Positions 1 to 10,294 of a DNA stretch of 36,749 nucleotides are shown here, piece after piece. The translations under genes were made by a program, and so were the position numbers. This DNA is from Sergeia podlipaevii (lineage: Eukaryota > Euglenozoa > Kinetoplastea > Trypanosomatida > Trypanosomatidae), in NCBI GenBank assembly GCA_030849805.1, contig JASANZ010002030.1:1-36749 (forward strand), read 5' to 3'. Within the stretch, counting starts at the first letter, position 1. Every line of letters begins with the position of its first letter. The notes below the pieces were generated by a model. It was not told the origin of the DNA. It did no database searches and worked only from the letters and a program-made list of their open reading frames with translations.

Positions 1-78
1 GGGGGGGGGGGGGGGGGACGGAGGAACGAAGGAAGGGAGACTTTCAGAGCAGTTAACCACCACCCGCGATGCGGGGGA
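1..78. other. Left window edge: 17-base G run and short 3' flank
   Basis: The window opens with 17 consecutive G bases, followed by purine-rich sequence, up to the stop codon of the LRR gene. No gene is seen. A homopolymer at the very edge, with another G-rich end at the right edge, may mark where assembly stopped. A genuine G-tract cannot be excluded. Confidence 0.5.
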
Positions 79-2823
79 TTACTGCTCCTCTTCACGCCTT
101 TTGGCCATCAATCGTGGAAGGCGCACACCGCCGCTACCACTCACGGAACCCGATCCCCTTTGTGAATTACTTGTCGTGTGAGGAGACTCCACCATGCCTT
201 GCGCCACGCTTGTAGCTCCCACAAGTCCGCCCGTCACTTCGCTCACTGGCGGCGCCGAAGACCTTCGCTGAAGCGGTAGGACATGCATCAGTGCCTTCAC
301 ATCCGCCACTACAGTGGGCGGCAGGCTCTTCGCCCTCTCAGTGGAGATCGTCGAGTGCATCGTCTGCCCATACTGCTTCTTCTTCGGTGTGTAAACAGCG
401 TGTGTGCCAGGATTCGCCAACTCCGCCGCCAGCATCTCTCGTGTCGATGGCAGCATCGGGCAGCCTTGAAGAATCAACTCCGTTAGTTTCGGTACAGTGC
501 GTGCGATGCGCAGCAGGTCGCCCCCACAGGCGTCAGTGAACAGGTTTTGCGAGAGGTTGATGCGCTCTAGTGCTGGGTGGTAGCGCACGGCCAGTGCGAG
601 ATAGAGCATCGTCTCATCGTGCAGGTTGTTGCCGCTAAGGTCCAGATAGCGGAGGCGATGAAGACGTGGGAGAAGTGACAGAACAACGCGGCTGCCGCCG
701 TCGCCAAGCTTGAGGTGGCCGAGCAGCAGCGTCTGTGCATCGCGGTCAGCGGTGATGGAGTCGAGCATATCGAGCACGTCGTGATGCGGCTTTATACGAT
801 TAGATAAGCACTCCATCAAGTAATCACTTCGGAGCGGGGCTTTATCGCTGGTGGTGGTGTTGAACGCGGTGTAGTTCTCTAGCGCTGGCATCACCTTGGC
901 CAACACGTCGGTCTTGAATGACCTGAAGACGTCCTTGGCTTGAAGGGTTTCTCCTTGATCGTACTCACGACAGAAGACGAGCCGCAGTACGTCGAGGAGC
1001 ATCTGCATGCCGTTCAGGTGGTACCCCGCTCCGTACAGGTCACCCAGCTGCCGAACCCGCTCACGCTCTGTAAGATGCGCCGTAGAGAAGTCCTCTGCCC
1101 CGACCGCATTCAAGTTCGCGCATTCCTGTGATGCCGCCGCGCTCATATCCTCTTCTTGCCCTTCTCCCTTCAACTGCAAGCCTCCTTCTGCCGCTCCTAC
1201 TACGGCAGGAGCCTCAGCACTAGTAGCATTATTCTGGTTATTATTATTTGCCTTACGCCCTCCTGCATAGCAGCCGCTGCTTCCGCGAGAGTCACGTACT
1301 AACGCATTCATTACTTGAGTCATACCCATCATACCCCCAGCAGATTGATACTGGCTTGCAGAGGAGCAAAAGGCTTGGTGTAGGGCAGGAGCACTTGGAG
1401 GTGGAGAGCGACCGTGTGGATGGCTTGGCGCACCCCCGGCGGCCGATGAGGGGGGCAGTACAGTAGTACTGATGTTACCGATCTTGCTGCCGCCACCTGT
1501 GCTGACATACGTGGGTGGAGTGAGTATGCTAGTCCCTCCGCAAACTCCTTCACCGCCCACGTTGCTGCCGTCGCCACCACCACAAGCAGCTGGAGCAGCA
1601 GCAGAGGCTGTAGGGACGTGATTTCTCAAAATACTGCTGCCGCTTGGCATCACCATAATCATCGGAGTCACTTGTGGTGCATCGGTGCCGCTTTCATTGA
1701 ATGTGGTCGCGGAGAAAAGCCTGCTGTTGTTGATCACAGCGTTGTGATGAGCAGTGGTGGTGTAATGGCTCCCCACGTAAGTGCCGCTGGTTGGCCCTGC
1801 TACTTCACTAGGGCATTCAGAGATAAGGTCAGCGTTGACGAGAGGGGTGTAGCGCAGTGTAGGTCGCGTGCTACAACCTAGCTGCTGCTGCTGCTGCTGC
1901 TGCTGCTGAGGACTTGGAATGGCTCGCGCGTCCGTGGGGGATGTTTGTGAAGGAGGTGCACCGCCACAACCTCTGCCCTCGCCACTGCGACGCGCGCGCC
2001 GATCCTCAGAGGATACCCCAATACGTCTGCCGTCGTCATCGATAAATGCAGCATGGCTTTCTTCCGCAAGGAAGGGCGCGCGCATCAGTAGCTCAGGGAT
2101 CTCCACCCCGTTCTCTGCGAGCAACCGCCTTGATTCCTCCACGAGAGCTCTCAGTTCGATCGCCATGGTCGCGCTGGTGCCTGCGGGAAGCACCTCTACG
2201 GAATGCACCAGCTTCATATCCTCCTTGAGCATTGACACTAACAGCTCAAGTGCCTGGCGATAGTGAAGGCACAGCAGGCGGTAGTTGACACCGCCATTCA
2301 GGCAGCAGCAAAGGTCCTCCGCGGCGACGTAGAGCTCGCGTTCCTCCCAGTAGGTGAGAGACTTATGCTTCATCGCAATGGACGCCGCGAGCGGAGAGTC
2401 TAACCGCCGCACCTCTGACACAAGAGACGCATTCCCATCTAAGATCGCCAGACTTGCGGTGTTGTGGGCGTGATAGTTGGTGGAGCTGTTGTTGTAAGTG
2501 ACACTGCCATAGTGGCTGATGCCACTGCTGCCGCCGCCGCCAGTCGATGCGCTCGGATTTGCAGGGATGAATACGCCAGTATTCGTTGCTACCACCGCGT
2601 TCTCCGTCGTCGCACCACTTGGAGTTTCCGACGGGGAGAAGCTGTGGATGGCGGTGGGCCCTGCCATGGATAGAGTTGCGGGGCTCTGGAACGCGCTCGG
2701 AGGTCGCGGTGTGAGCAGCCGCTTCTGGTACTTTTTATAGCGTGCGTTGAGGATGTTGACGAGATGCTCAAGGCGATAGCCATTGTCGGCTTGACTCAAC
2801 ACATCTGAAGTGGAGCAGTTCAT
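79..2823 (-). CDS. Leucine-rich-repeat protein, function unknown
   Basis: A 914-residue protein with no recognised catalytic domain. The open frame continues 30 codons further upstream, but only from a GTG and through A-rich leader-like sequence. The first ATG (2823-2821) begins MNCSTSDVLSQ and is chosen. A conserved-looking helical block lies at about residues 150-260 (starting near LTYWEERELYVAAEDLCCCL). It is followed by a long low-complexity stretch rich in Ser, Gly, Ala and Pro, with a run of nine Gln encoded by a CAG array. Near the C-terminus (about 715-800) are three ribonuclease-inhibitor-type LRR units, with cores LRYLDLSGNNL, LERINLSQNLF and LTELILQGC. LRRs normally bind proteins, and trypanosomatids have many such proteins at the flagellum and cytoskeleton; that role here is inference. 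Stop is TAA. The LRR call is solid; the function is unknown. Confidence 0.85.
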   Translation of the reverse strand: MNCSTSDVLSQADNGYRLEHLVNILNARYKKYQKRLLTPRPPSAFQSPATLSMAGPTAIHSFSPSETPSGATTENAVVATNTGVFIPANPSASTGGGGSSGISHYGSVTYNNSSTNYHAHNTASLAILDGNASLVSEVRRLDSPLAASIAMKHKSLTYWEERELYVAAEDLCCCLNGGVNYRLLCLHYRQALELLVSMLKEDMKLVHSVEVLPAGTSATMAIELRALVEESRRLLAENGVEIPELLMRAPFLAEESHAAFIDDDGRRIGVSSEDRRARRSGEGRGCGGAPPSQTSPTDARAIPSPQQQQQQQQQLGCSTRPTLRYTPLVNADLISECPSEVAGPTSGTYVGSHYTTTAHHNAVINNSRLFSATTFNESGTDAPQVTPMIMVMPSGSSILRNHVPTASAAAPAACGGGDGSNVGGEGVCGGTSILTPPTYVSTGGGSKIGNISTTVLPPSSAAGGAPSHPHGRSPPPSAPALHQAFCSSASQYQSAGGMMGMTQVMNALVRDSRGSSGCYAGGRKANNNNQNNATSAEAPAVVGAAEGGLQLKGEGQEEDMSAAASQECANLNAVGAEDFSTAHLTERERVRQLGDLYGAGYHLNGMQMLLDVLRLVFCREYDQGETLQAKDVFRSFKTDVLAKVMPALENYTAFNTTTSDKAPLRSDYLMECLSNRIKPHHDVLDMLDSITADRDAQTLLLGHLKLGDGGSRVVLSLLPRLHRLRYLDLSGNNLHDETMLYLALAVRYHPALERINLSQNLFTDACGGDLLRIARTVPKLTELILQGCPMLPSTREMLAAELANPGTHAVYTPKKKQYGQTMHSTISTERAKSLPPTVVADVKALMHVLPLQRRSSAPPVSEVTGGLVGATSVAQGMVESPHTTSNSQRGSGSVSGSGGVRLPRLMAKRREEEQ
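1881..1908 (-). repeat. CAG/CTG trinucleotide array encoding poly-Gln
   Basis: About nine perfect CTG units on the plus strand read as CAG in the minus-strand LRR gene and give a run of nine Gln. Such arrays are often length-polymorphic between strains. Confidence 0.9.
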
Positions 2824-3916
2824 CCGCACTAGTACGTCGTTTCCTTTATTACTACTATTATTATTACTATTTTTTTTTTCTTTTCGTGTCGTTGCACACC
2901 AGCAGCAAACCACACAAAGAAATAATAATAAAAAAGATGTCTATCGACCTATCTATTCTCAACTTTGTAGCAAGCGAAAGATAGCAAGCGGAGACTAAAT
3001 CTAAAGTGTGTATATATAGAAGGGGGACAAAAATAATAGATGAAAGAACACACACACACACACACACACACAGTAAAAAGAAATAACGGCAATTAACAAT
3101 ACTAACAAAAATATAATAATAATAATATATATATAAGCAGCTACAACAAGAGCACACCGCACTCAAGCACCACTTTTTCCTTTCCCTTTGCTAAGTAAAG
3201 GAGCGCAATCAGGGTACCCTCTCTAGCAAACAAAAAATATATATATTCTCACAGAGGAAGAAAAGACAAAAGAGAAAAAAGAGAAAAAAAAAGAAAAGAA
3301 GAGATAAACAGAAAAAGAAAATACAAAATATGCACATATAGATATATGTGTGTGATGTACAATAATTGTGAATATCTGTTAAAAAAAAAATGTACTGCAG
3401 TAGGTCTGACATGTAGCGCACTTATGCGCTACTGGAAACAGAATCCTTTCATTTTTTTCCCCCTTTTTTTGACAAGAGACAATTGTAAAATACATAATTT
3501 CGCAATGGGAACGAGATAGAGTGTCTCGCCCAATAATAAAAAAAAAAAAAGGCGAGGAAGGACAACCAGGTGATAATGAGATGACCAAGAAAAAAATGCA
3601 TTTTTTTTTTTGAAGTATTTTGCAAGAGAAGATCCCTCAACAGAGAGATGTATATCTATCTATTCACTCCAGCAAATGCGCTTGGTTCTATATTCCTCTC
3701 TCTCACTCAGCATTTACACTTAGTCCATCACGTCTTTGTAATACATCATAAAATAGGAAAAGAAAAAAAATAAATAATAATCCACGATTCCACACTCCTT
3801 GTGGATATAGACGCACCAACCCACACACGTACACCCACATTAATTCACGGTCATATATGTATTTGCCAAAGACTATAACACACACACACACAAAATTCAT
3901 GTAGACACAAAGGCGC
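2824..3916. other. Intergenic spacer (1.1 kb) between coiled-coil and LRR genes
   Basis: AT- and purine-rich spacer. It should hold the 3' UTR of the coiled-coil gene and the 5' leader and trans-splice acceptor of the LRR gene. It contains a (CA)12 array at 3049-3072, A/T homopolymers and TA-rich stretches. Short open frames here are low-complexity and start at non-ATG codons or inside homopolymers. No RNA gene was recognised, and no single acceptor AG stands out clearly. Confidence 0.7.
3049..3072. repeat. (CA)12 microsatellite
   Basis: Perfect CA dinucleotide array read directly, in the 5' flank of the LRR gene. Confidence 0.95.
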
Positions 3917-6900
3917 TCAATACTCCTCTTCTGAGTTTCCGTCGCCTTTAGATTGGGACCCTGAGTTCAGAATGCTTTGAATCAGTGGATCCTGCGACCT
4001 GCCATCAGACCTCCTCGAGGACGGTGGCACTTGCGTTGTGGATGGCATCGTCGTTCGCCCCGCGTCCTCCTCCTCGCCGTCATCACTCTTCACATCGTCA
4101 AGGGAGAGGAGACCATCGCTACTGATGTTACCTTCGCCACCCAACTCTATCTCCTGCTGCCGCTGTCGCTGTCGCCTTGTACTGATTGGACTGCCGGGGA
4201 CGTCCTCGCCCTCTTTAGCTTCACCGTCTTCATCCACGCCATCACCGCATTCTGAGTTGCTATTGGAACGCTGTTTCTTGTAGCGTCTCTTCATATGATT
4301 TCGCGAGGGCGGAGCAGGCGGCGGCGGAAGGGTGCGACGGCGCGACGTCATGTCAGAGATGTCCGTCGTGAATGCTGCTTCACTTGGATGGGCGGTGGGA
4401 CTGTTGGTTTCGTTGCTCGGCTCAACATCCACGTTCATATTAGAGTGCCAGCCAGCAGCGGAAGTTAAAGAAACGTCATGAGAAGCTGCGTTGTCATCTC
4501 CAGACTCTCCTGCGTCCCCGTCGCCTGAATGCCTGCGGGATCGCTGCGACACAGGGCTTACAGCGCCACTTACTATTCTCCGAGAGCTGCTGGAAGTCGG
4601 AGTGGATGATAAGGTTTCGTCCGGTACAGTTCCGACACTGTCGTCCCCCTCCCTGGCAGAACCCAACGACGTCCGGCGCTTTCCAAATCCATTGTGCGAC
4701 GATGCCGCGGCCATGTTTGGAGAAGCCACCATCGAGCTCATAACAGTGCCGATCGAGGAAGAAGAGACAGAACCAGGAACTTGTACTGTGGCGCGAGGCT
4801 TGAATCCCTTTCGGCGACGTGTAGCACTGTCTTTAATAATGCCGTGCGGCGTGCCTGTCGCATTCTTTGGCGAAGATACCTTCGTTGGGTTACTGATCAG
4901 ATTTTGGGAGATGGTGGCGTGCTTCTTGCCCGCTGAGTTTAACGGAGTTGTTGTTGCACTACCCCCACCGCGCACCTGCCGTCCAAGCGGCACCGCGCGT
5001 CCAGAGGCCAGACTAGCTTCCATCATGCGCTCAAGTTGCTTCTTCAGTGACTCCTCGCGCTCCGTGGCGTACTTCAGCTCCACTGTCAAACGCCGCGCAT
5101 CACCACGAGCGTCCTCGCGCTCCGACTCGGCGTACTGACACTTCTCCGTAAGCTCCTCCACGCGCCGTTGCACCTCCGTTGCGATCTGCTGCATGCGCTC
5201 CTGCCTTCTGCGTCGTTCGTCCCCGATAGTGTCGCGGCGCCCGCACAACACACATGCATCCTCCGGTTTATCCGGTGGCTGAGGTGGCAGCTCCACGCCC
5301 TTGCGCATGATGGCGCTCTCAGAGATTGCCGCCATGCGCATCGTCATCTCCTGCAGTGCAATCTGCACATCATGAACCATATCCGCTACATCGAACATGT
5401 TGAGCGACCACGCGTCGGGCTGGGGATCCCAGGGAAGGTTGAGGTAGCCTTTGAAGTCAAAGTTGCGTGCAAACATGGCGTTAATTTCGGTTGGAGTGCA
5501 GTCGTACACGTCCATCTGTGCAAGATCGTCTGGAGTGATGTACTGAATGGAGCCAAGTTTGGTATGCAGCGCCTGCTCAGCCGCAGACATACCCCTCCTC
5601 ACCCCTGCTGCGCCTCCTTCTCCTCTTCTCGTTGCACTAGATGTAGATGCGCCTGAGCCACGCGCCTCTTCTCTTTTCACTATTTCGCGCACCTTGTCGT
5701 ACATCAACGATCGACGCCCCGCATTGGCCATCCGTGCCCCGGAAAGCGCGGTGAAACTGCCGGAGGACACGTTTTCGTCGTCTGGTAGCACCAAACTAGA
5801 ATTCTCTGAGAGGTCTGAAGACGATGAGGAATCTACAAGGAAGCAGCTTGTCTCGTTACTACTCGCAAAACTCCTGCTCCTTCGAGCCGCTGCAGCATCC
5901 TTCTCACTTTGGTAGTGCCTGCACCAGTCTGAGAAGACGGCAAAGACACGCTGACGATGCATCTTCTCGCGCTCGTGTACACCAACGCGCTTCGCAATTT
6001 CCGCCCATCGCGTGGCTGCCAGATTGGCCCGCGGAGACACGGTACTGAGAACCACCTTGTCGTACAGAGCCCCACTCGCTGTGTTCATGGCGCTTGCGGC
6101 CTCATCCAAGGTACGCAGCAACGCATAGGACTCTTCATAGAGTCGATCCTTGGCTGCCTTTTCATCCGACACGACCCTGCGCGCCGCCATGGCAGAAGGC
6201 GCTTCTCCCACTTGATGCCCCTCCATCTCGTCCTCTGAGTAGCCAGTGCAAAGTCGCATTTTCTCTGTAAAGAGCGTGTTCAGGGCGTCCCCAGCGGACT
6301 TGGTCATGTCCCTCTCAATCTCGTTCAGCAGATGAGTATGCTCTTCCTCTCCGTGTAGTTCAAAGCGCCGCCGCTTCTCGTGCACACGTGCGATAAGTTC
6401 ATCTAGTCGTGTGGCTTTGCTCAAAAGCACCGCGTTCTCTGTTCTCAACACATCCTGCTGCCGCTGCGCCTCCACAAGGCGCTCGCTGCTCTTCTCGAGT
6501 TCCTCCAGCAGGTGCAGGTTCTCGCGACGTAGGTCAAGCCGGCGCTCCGCTTCTTCATAGGCACGCTCCTTCGTGCTCCCTAGAAGCCCAACCGTCGTGG
6601 TGGCGATGTCGATCACGCTCTGGCGAAGCGCGTCAAGCATGGCACCGCGCTCCACACAGCTGCTCGCCACTTGACGCACGACCTCGCTGAAACCAATGTC
6701 TAGTACACCGAGAACGTGCGTAGCGGCGGCAGTGTAGGTCTTAAAGGCTGCCTCGGCCTCAGCGCGCAGCTCTTCGTTCAGCAGCGGGTTCGTCGCCTCT
6801 TCGAATTGGCGTTCAGGGTCAGCGCCACCCTCACTACCACCGCGGTGATTCCCACCTCCAGGACTGGGACTAGCGCTGTAGTCATAGCCCCTGCCGTCCT

Positions 6901-9900
6901 CTCCATCCTCTCCTGTGTCCACGTCGCTGAGTAGTTCAACTCGAGCAATCACCTCCGATTTTTCCCCCCTCCTCGTGATGTTGTTGCTGTTGTTGCTGTT
7001 GTTGAGCACGTCTTCAGCGCTTTCGTCTCCCTCGCAGACACCGCCACCGCCGTCGTCGTCGTTGCTGCCGTCATCACACTCACTACAGTCCTCGCCGAGG
7101 AGCTCGCCGCTCGCATTTGACTCGTTTTCTCGATCCAGCGCCGCGGCTGCCGCGGCCGCCGCACGCACGGTTGATTTCTTTCGGTTCGCGCTCATGGCAC
7201 GCATACGTCGAAACTGGATGAGGCGTGCTCGCTGCCGCCTCTGTTGTGCTAGCTTTTTACGCCGCAGCTCCGTCGTCGTGGGAGGCAAAATGCGATGCGC
7301 AATCGCAGGACTAGAAAGACATTGAAGAGGAGTGAGGAAAACATTCTCGTCGCCATCCTCGACTTCTCCATCTGCGGTCTTCGCCTTCTTGACTTCCTTG
7401 CCAAGTGCCAGCGCACTCGTTGCGGCCACCTCTAGCGCGGCCCCGCTGTAGTTGAGCATGTGATCAATGGTTTCACTGAGGAGATACACCTGTGCGCGTC
7501 CAGTGGGTCGTGGAGCAGGGAAGACAACCGCTGCCGCAGACACACCGCCACCACCGCCCTCCTCCACGCCTCCTTGGAAAAATATGCTGTTCCCTCGGTT
7601 CGGTTGACCTGATGCCGCAGCAATACTGGCAGAGCCAATTGCTGTGTAATTGTTATTAGTCCCGCGTCCACTACCACCACCGCAAGTGTTGCTAGCGCTG
7701 ATACTGATATCATTGTTCATCGTGTGTGCTGTAGAACAATTAGTGGAGGTGGCGGAGGCGAAGCTTCGACCACTCACGCGGGACACCTGGAAACTGCCTG
7801 CTGTGCCGAGGTTGGCCGTTCTTTCACCAGCAGTAGACGGTGTCAGCGCCGCCGTCCTCATCATAGCATCTACACTAGTAGGGGCAGTCGGACCAGGAAC
7901 TTCGACACGCTCCGAAGCCTTGGCGTCGCGTCTGTGCGTTGTCACCCAGTACTGTTGTGGCACCCGCGTAGACTCGATGGAGGTGAGTCGCGCTACAATA
8001 CCTTGACGACTATGTGCAATGACACCAGAAGAATCAAGAGCGCCGTGCGCAGTGACAGCACGCTCAATCTTCTCGTACTCGCGACTCACTGTGAGAACAC
8101 TGTCAAGCAGAGAAAAGGGAGCCTCACAGTGTGGGTCGGCGATGTGTGCCTCAAGAGGGGCCTCTTCAAGGGCATATTCATCTTCTCTCCCTCGTCCTCT
8201 CCCTGCGTAGTTGTCACCGTAGAGATGAAATCCGCGACCCTGCTTGATGTTACCAAGCGTTTCCAGCCGCCGCTGTCGCGCCGCATCATCGTTGTCTACA
8301 CTATTCGCTGCCCCTGCTGCTGCTGTTGTTGTTCCCTCCGCACTACTCATAGCAGCAAGAGCCTTCACAGTGGGAGGAAGCACACGGGGCTCATTCTTCC
8401 TTCGTCTCCTTTCCTCTGCCTTCAGCCGCTGCTTCAGCTGCCGCGTACCGTAAAAACGAACCAACTGCTGTACAAGATTCGCATCATCCCCGCTGCTTGC
8501 AGCCGTAAAAGCAAAGTTGAGGCTCTCCACGGCTGGCGCATCCAGCGCCGCCCCGAATTCACCGCCCGCGTCCCTCCCCTCGCCATCCATGCGGTTGAGA
8601 ATGCGCTGTGTCTGGTCATCTACAGCTGCTGCCAAAGTGCGCTCAGCGTCTTGCTCAGTTGCTGCTGCTGCTACTGCCGCTCTCGCTGCAATTGTACGAC
8701 CCTGACGGATCGCCTCTGCGCCACCTCTTCTCGCGGAGTAGTCCTTCCGTGTTTCCTCCCTTTTTTTTTCTTTTTCTTCTTTTTCTTTTTTTTCTTCTTC
8801 TTCTTCTTCTTCTAACACACCGATGGTATCGCCCCTGGGAGTGTCTAGGCCTAGTCTACGCAACGTGCGTGTGTGCTTCACTTCATCTATTGAGTTATAC
8901 CACACAGGCACAGGCGGGTACGTCAGCGCAGGAGTCGGTGGTGGCTTGCTGGACAACGCCGGCTGCTCAGCGGTGGTGCCACTGATCAAAACTCCGGCGC
9001 CTTCCGCAGACACTAGACGTGCAGTATCCACGCTCGCGCCATCATCATCACTATCATTATCATCATCATCCTCGTTGTCACTATCACTGGTATTTCCGCC
9101 ATCTCCCTGATGTATATTGCTCTTCTTGTCCTTTCCACTTGTGCCAAGTTTGACCTGGAACTGTGCGCCTTGCGCGAGAGCCAGACCGGGAGGCTCAAGA
9201 TACGAAATGTTTGCCTTCATTATAGCGGGAGGTAACATGCCCGCGGCAGCCCCTGGAGCTGCACCATATTTGCGTAAGAAGTCAGAGGGTGTGTCGCCCT
9301 TGAGAAGCAGTTTGTTATTCCTCCCCCGTGGTCGCGAGGTTCCTGCAGCGGTAGAGTTGGGCTTCACAGGTGCTAGTAGTTGGTTCTGTTGCCGCCTCGC
9401 AACAGCAGCAGATGCGGATATGCCACGTGCATTCTTCCGCACGCTTGCCGTGGTGATAGTTTTTTCCGCGTTGTGCCTCATTGCTTCCTCCTGCATGGCC
9501 TGCTCCACCGCTACGCGTCGCAGCACGTCCTTGCTCGCTGCACTGTTGGGGGCAAAAGTGTAGTAGCGACTTTTGGTGTCCGTAAACGGCTTGGACTTTG
9601 CTACCGAGACGCGACCCTTCTTGAGAAGTGCGTGAAGGGTCTGCGGGGTGATACGGTCATCTAACCGCACAGCGCGGTGTGGTATGGTGGCGTTGTTGTT
9701 GTTGTTATTGTTGTTACTCCCGTAGCAGTTCCCCCCTGCGCTGCCGCTCGACATGCCTGCTCCATAAGAAGAGACCACTGGTAGCACAGCGGAGTTGTAA
9801 TCGGGCGAGGCGTTGATAAAGTCGTCTGTCTCCTCGAGTTGACACTTGGGCCCCACGCGGCGATATGGAGGCTGGTCAAGCCCTTCCACGTGCCGTGCCA

Positions 9901-10294
9901 GCACGCCAGTTGCAAGGACGCGTAGGTCATCCACGCCATCTACCACTACTCTCTGCGCTTCTTTTGTTTCGTTGCCAGGACCAGCCGTTGAGTGCATTAA
10001 ACCCGGTGTCTTCTTCTTTTCATTGCGCGTCCGAAGGGCCTCGGGGGAGGTAGGATCTAACTCGCGACCCTTGTAGCGCTGACGCGAGAGCAGTGGTGCG
10101 TTGTGACCATCTTCCGTTGGTATTTGCAGCGCATGTACGGTACCTCTGATACCCGTGAAAGGTCCGCTGGTGCCGCCTAAAACCCCAACGGAACCGCTTG
10201 TACTACTGCTGTTGCTGCCGTTGCTAATGACACTGTCGTGGTGTGATTGCGGGATAGGGCCTAGTGCAGAGGAGATATACCCTGGTTGGTACAT
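3917..10294 (-). CDS. Giant coiled-coil protein with axonemal dynein light-chain-like segment
   Basis: A 2125-residue protein. The frame extends nine codons upstream only via TTG; the ATG at 10294-10292 (MYQPGYISSALGP) is chosen. Most of it is low complexity: an eight-Asn run near residue 198, a charged E/K block near 490-515, and Ala, Asp and Ser runs. At about residues 1170-1330 comes a long coiled coil headed by FSEVVRQVASSCVERGAMLD. This resembles the core of the axonemal dynein light-chain family (p28 and AXDND1: a Phe-x-Glu-hydrophobic-x-Arg-Gln-Val...Cys-x-Glu-Arg-Gly pattern). A second ordered region starts near 1585 (YITPDDLAQMDVYDC), continues through a lone CVLCG (about 1683) and ends in another coiled coil to about 1770. 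The C-terminal 350 residues look disordered and charged. A flagellar axoneme role is inferred from that one motif. Stop is TGA. Confidence 0.8.
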   Translation of the reverse strand: MYQPGYISSALGPIPQSHHDSVISNGSNSSSTSGSVGVLGGTSGPFTGIRGTVHALQIPTEDGHNAPLLSRQRYKGRELDPTSPEALRTRNEKKKTPGLMHSTAGPGNETKEAQRVVVDGVDDLRVLATGVLARHVEGLDQPPYRRVGPKCQLEETDDFINASPDYNSAVLPVVSSYGAGMSSGSAGGNCYGSNNNNNNNNATIPHRAVRLDDRITPQTLHALLKKGRVSVAKSKPFTDTKSRYYTFAPNSAASKDVLRRVAVEQAMQEEAMRHNAEKTITTASVRKNARGISASAAVARRQQNQLLAPVKPNSTAAGTSRPRGRNNKLLLKGDTPSDFLRKYGAAPGAAAGMLPPAIMKANISYLEPPGLALAQGAQFQVKLGTSGKDKKSNIHQGDGGNTSDSDNEDDDDNDSDDDGASVDTARLVSAEGAGVLISGTTAEQPALSSKPPPTPALTYPPVPVWYNSIDEVKHTRTLRRLGLDTPRGDTIGVLEEEEEEEKKEKEEKEKKREETRKDYSARRGGAEAIRQGRTIAARAAVAAAATEQDAERTLAAAVDDQTQRILNRMDGEGRDAGGEFGAALDAPAVESLNFAFTAASSGDDANLVQQLVRFYGTRQLKQRLKAEERRRRKNEPRVLPPTVKALAAMSSAEGTTTAAAGAANSVDNDDAARQRRLETLGNIKQGRGFHLYGDNYAGRGRGREDEYALEEAPLEAHIADPHCEAPFSLLDSVLTVSREYEKIERAVTAHGALDSSGVIAHSRQGIVARLTSIESTRVPQQYWVTTHRRDAKASERVEVPGPTAPTSVDAMMRTAALTPSTAGERTANLGTAGSFQVSRVSGRSFASATSTNCSTAHTMNNDISISASNTCGGGSGRGTNNNYTAIGSASIAAASGQPNRGNSIFFQGGVEEGGGGGVSAAAVVFPAPRPTGRAQVYLLSETIDHMLNYSGAALEVAATSALALGKEVKKAKTADGEVEDGDENVFLTPLQCLSSPAIAHRILPPTTTELRRKKLAQQRRQRARLIQFRRMRAMSANRKKSTVRAAAAAAAALDRENESNASGELLGEDCSECDDGSNDDDGGGGVCEGDESAEDVLNNSNNSNNITRRGEKSEVIARVELLSDVDTGEDGEDGRGYDYSASPSPGGGNHRGGSEGGADPERQFEEATNPLLNEELRAEAEAAFKTYTAAATHVLGVLDIGFSEVVRQVASSCVERGAMLDALRQSVIDIATTTVGLLGSTKERAYEEAERRLDLRRENLHLLEELEKSSERLVEAQRQQDVLRTENAVLLSKATRLDELIARVHEKRRRFELHGEEEHTHLLNEIERDMTKSAGDALNTLFTEKMRLCTGYSEDEMEGHQVGEAPSAMAARRVVSDEKAAKDRLYEESYALLRTLDEAASAMNTASGALYDKVVLSTVSPRANLAATRWAEIAKRVGVHEREKMHRQRVFAVFSDWCRHYQSEKDAAAARRSRSFASSNETSCFLVDSSSSSDLSENSSLVLPDDENVSSGSFTALSGARMANAGRRSLMYDKVREIVKREEARGSGASTSSATRRGEGGAAGVRRGMSAAEQALHTKLGSIQYITPDDLAQMDVYDCTPTEINAMFARNFDFKGYLNLPWDPQPDAWSLNMFDVADMVHDVQIALQEMTMRMAAISESAIMRKGVELPPQPPDKPEDACVLCGRRDTIGDERRRRQERMQQIATEVQRRVEELTEKCQYAESEREDARGDARRLTVELKYATEREESLKKQLERMMEASLASGRAVPLGRQVRGGGSATTTPLNSAGKKHATISQNLISNPTKVSSPKNATGTPHGIIKDSATRRRKGFKPRATVQVPGSVSSSSIGTVMSSMVASPNMAAASSHNGFGKRRTSLGSAREGDDSVGTVPDETLSSTPTSSSSRRIVSGAVSPVSQRSRRHSGDGDAGESGDDNAASHDVSLTSAAGWHSNMNVDVEPSNETNSPTAHPSEAAFTTDISDMTSRRRTLPPPPAPPSRNHMKRRYKKQRSNSNSECGDGVDEDGEAKEGEDVPGSPISTRRQRQRQQEIELGGEGNISSDGLLSLDDVKSDDGEEEDAGRTTMPSTTQVPPSSRRSDGRSQDPLIQSILNSGSQSKGDGNSEEEY
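8752..8813. repeat. 62-base pure pyrimidine tract inside the coiled-coil gene
   Basis: The plus strand carries only C and T over about 62 bases, ending in a TTC array. On the coding strand this is pure purine and encodes the Glu/Lys block with a seven-Glu run (residues ~493-514). Long homopurine-homopyrimidine tracts can adopt triplex structures and are prone to length change; neither is shown here. Confidence 0.85.

Noticed and set aside
79..2913. Longer N-terminus for the LRR protein starting at 2913
   Set aside because: The upstream start is GTG and the extra 30 codons are A-rich leader-like sequence. The first ATG is at 2823.
4491..5138. Plus-strand open frame of 215 codons
   Set aside because: Antisense shadow of the C-terminal part of the coiled-coil gene.
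7724..8815. Plus-strand open frame of 363 codons
   Set aside because: It lies wholly antisense to the coiled-coil gene, is Cys/Ser/Arg-rich as expected for a shadow frame, and ends in the Phe run made by the polypyrimidine tract.
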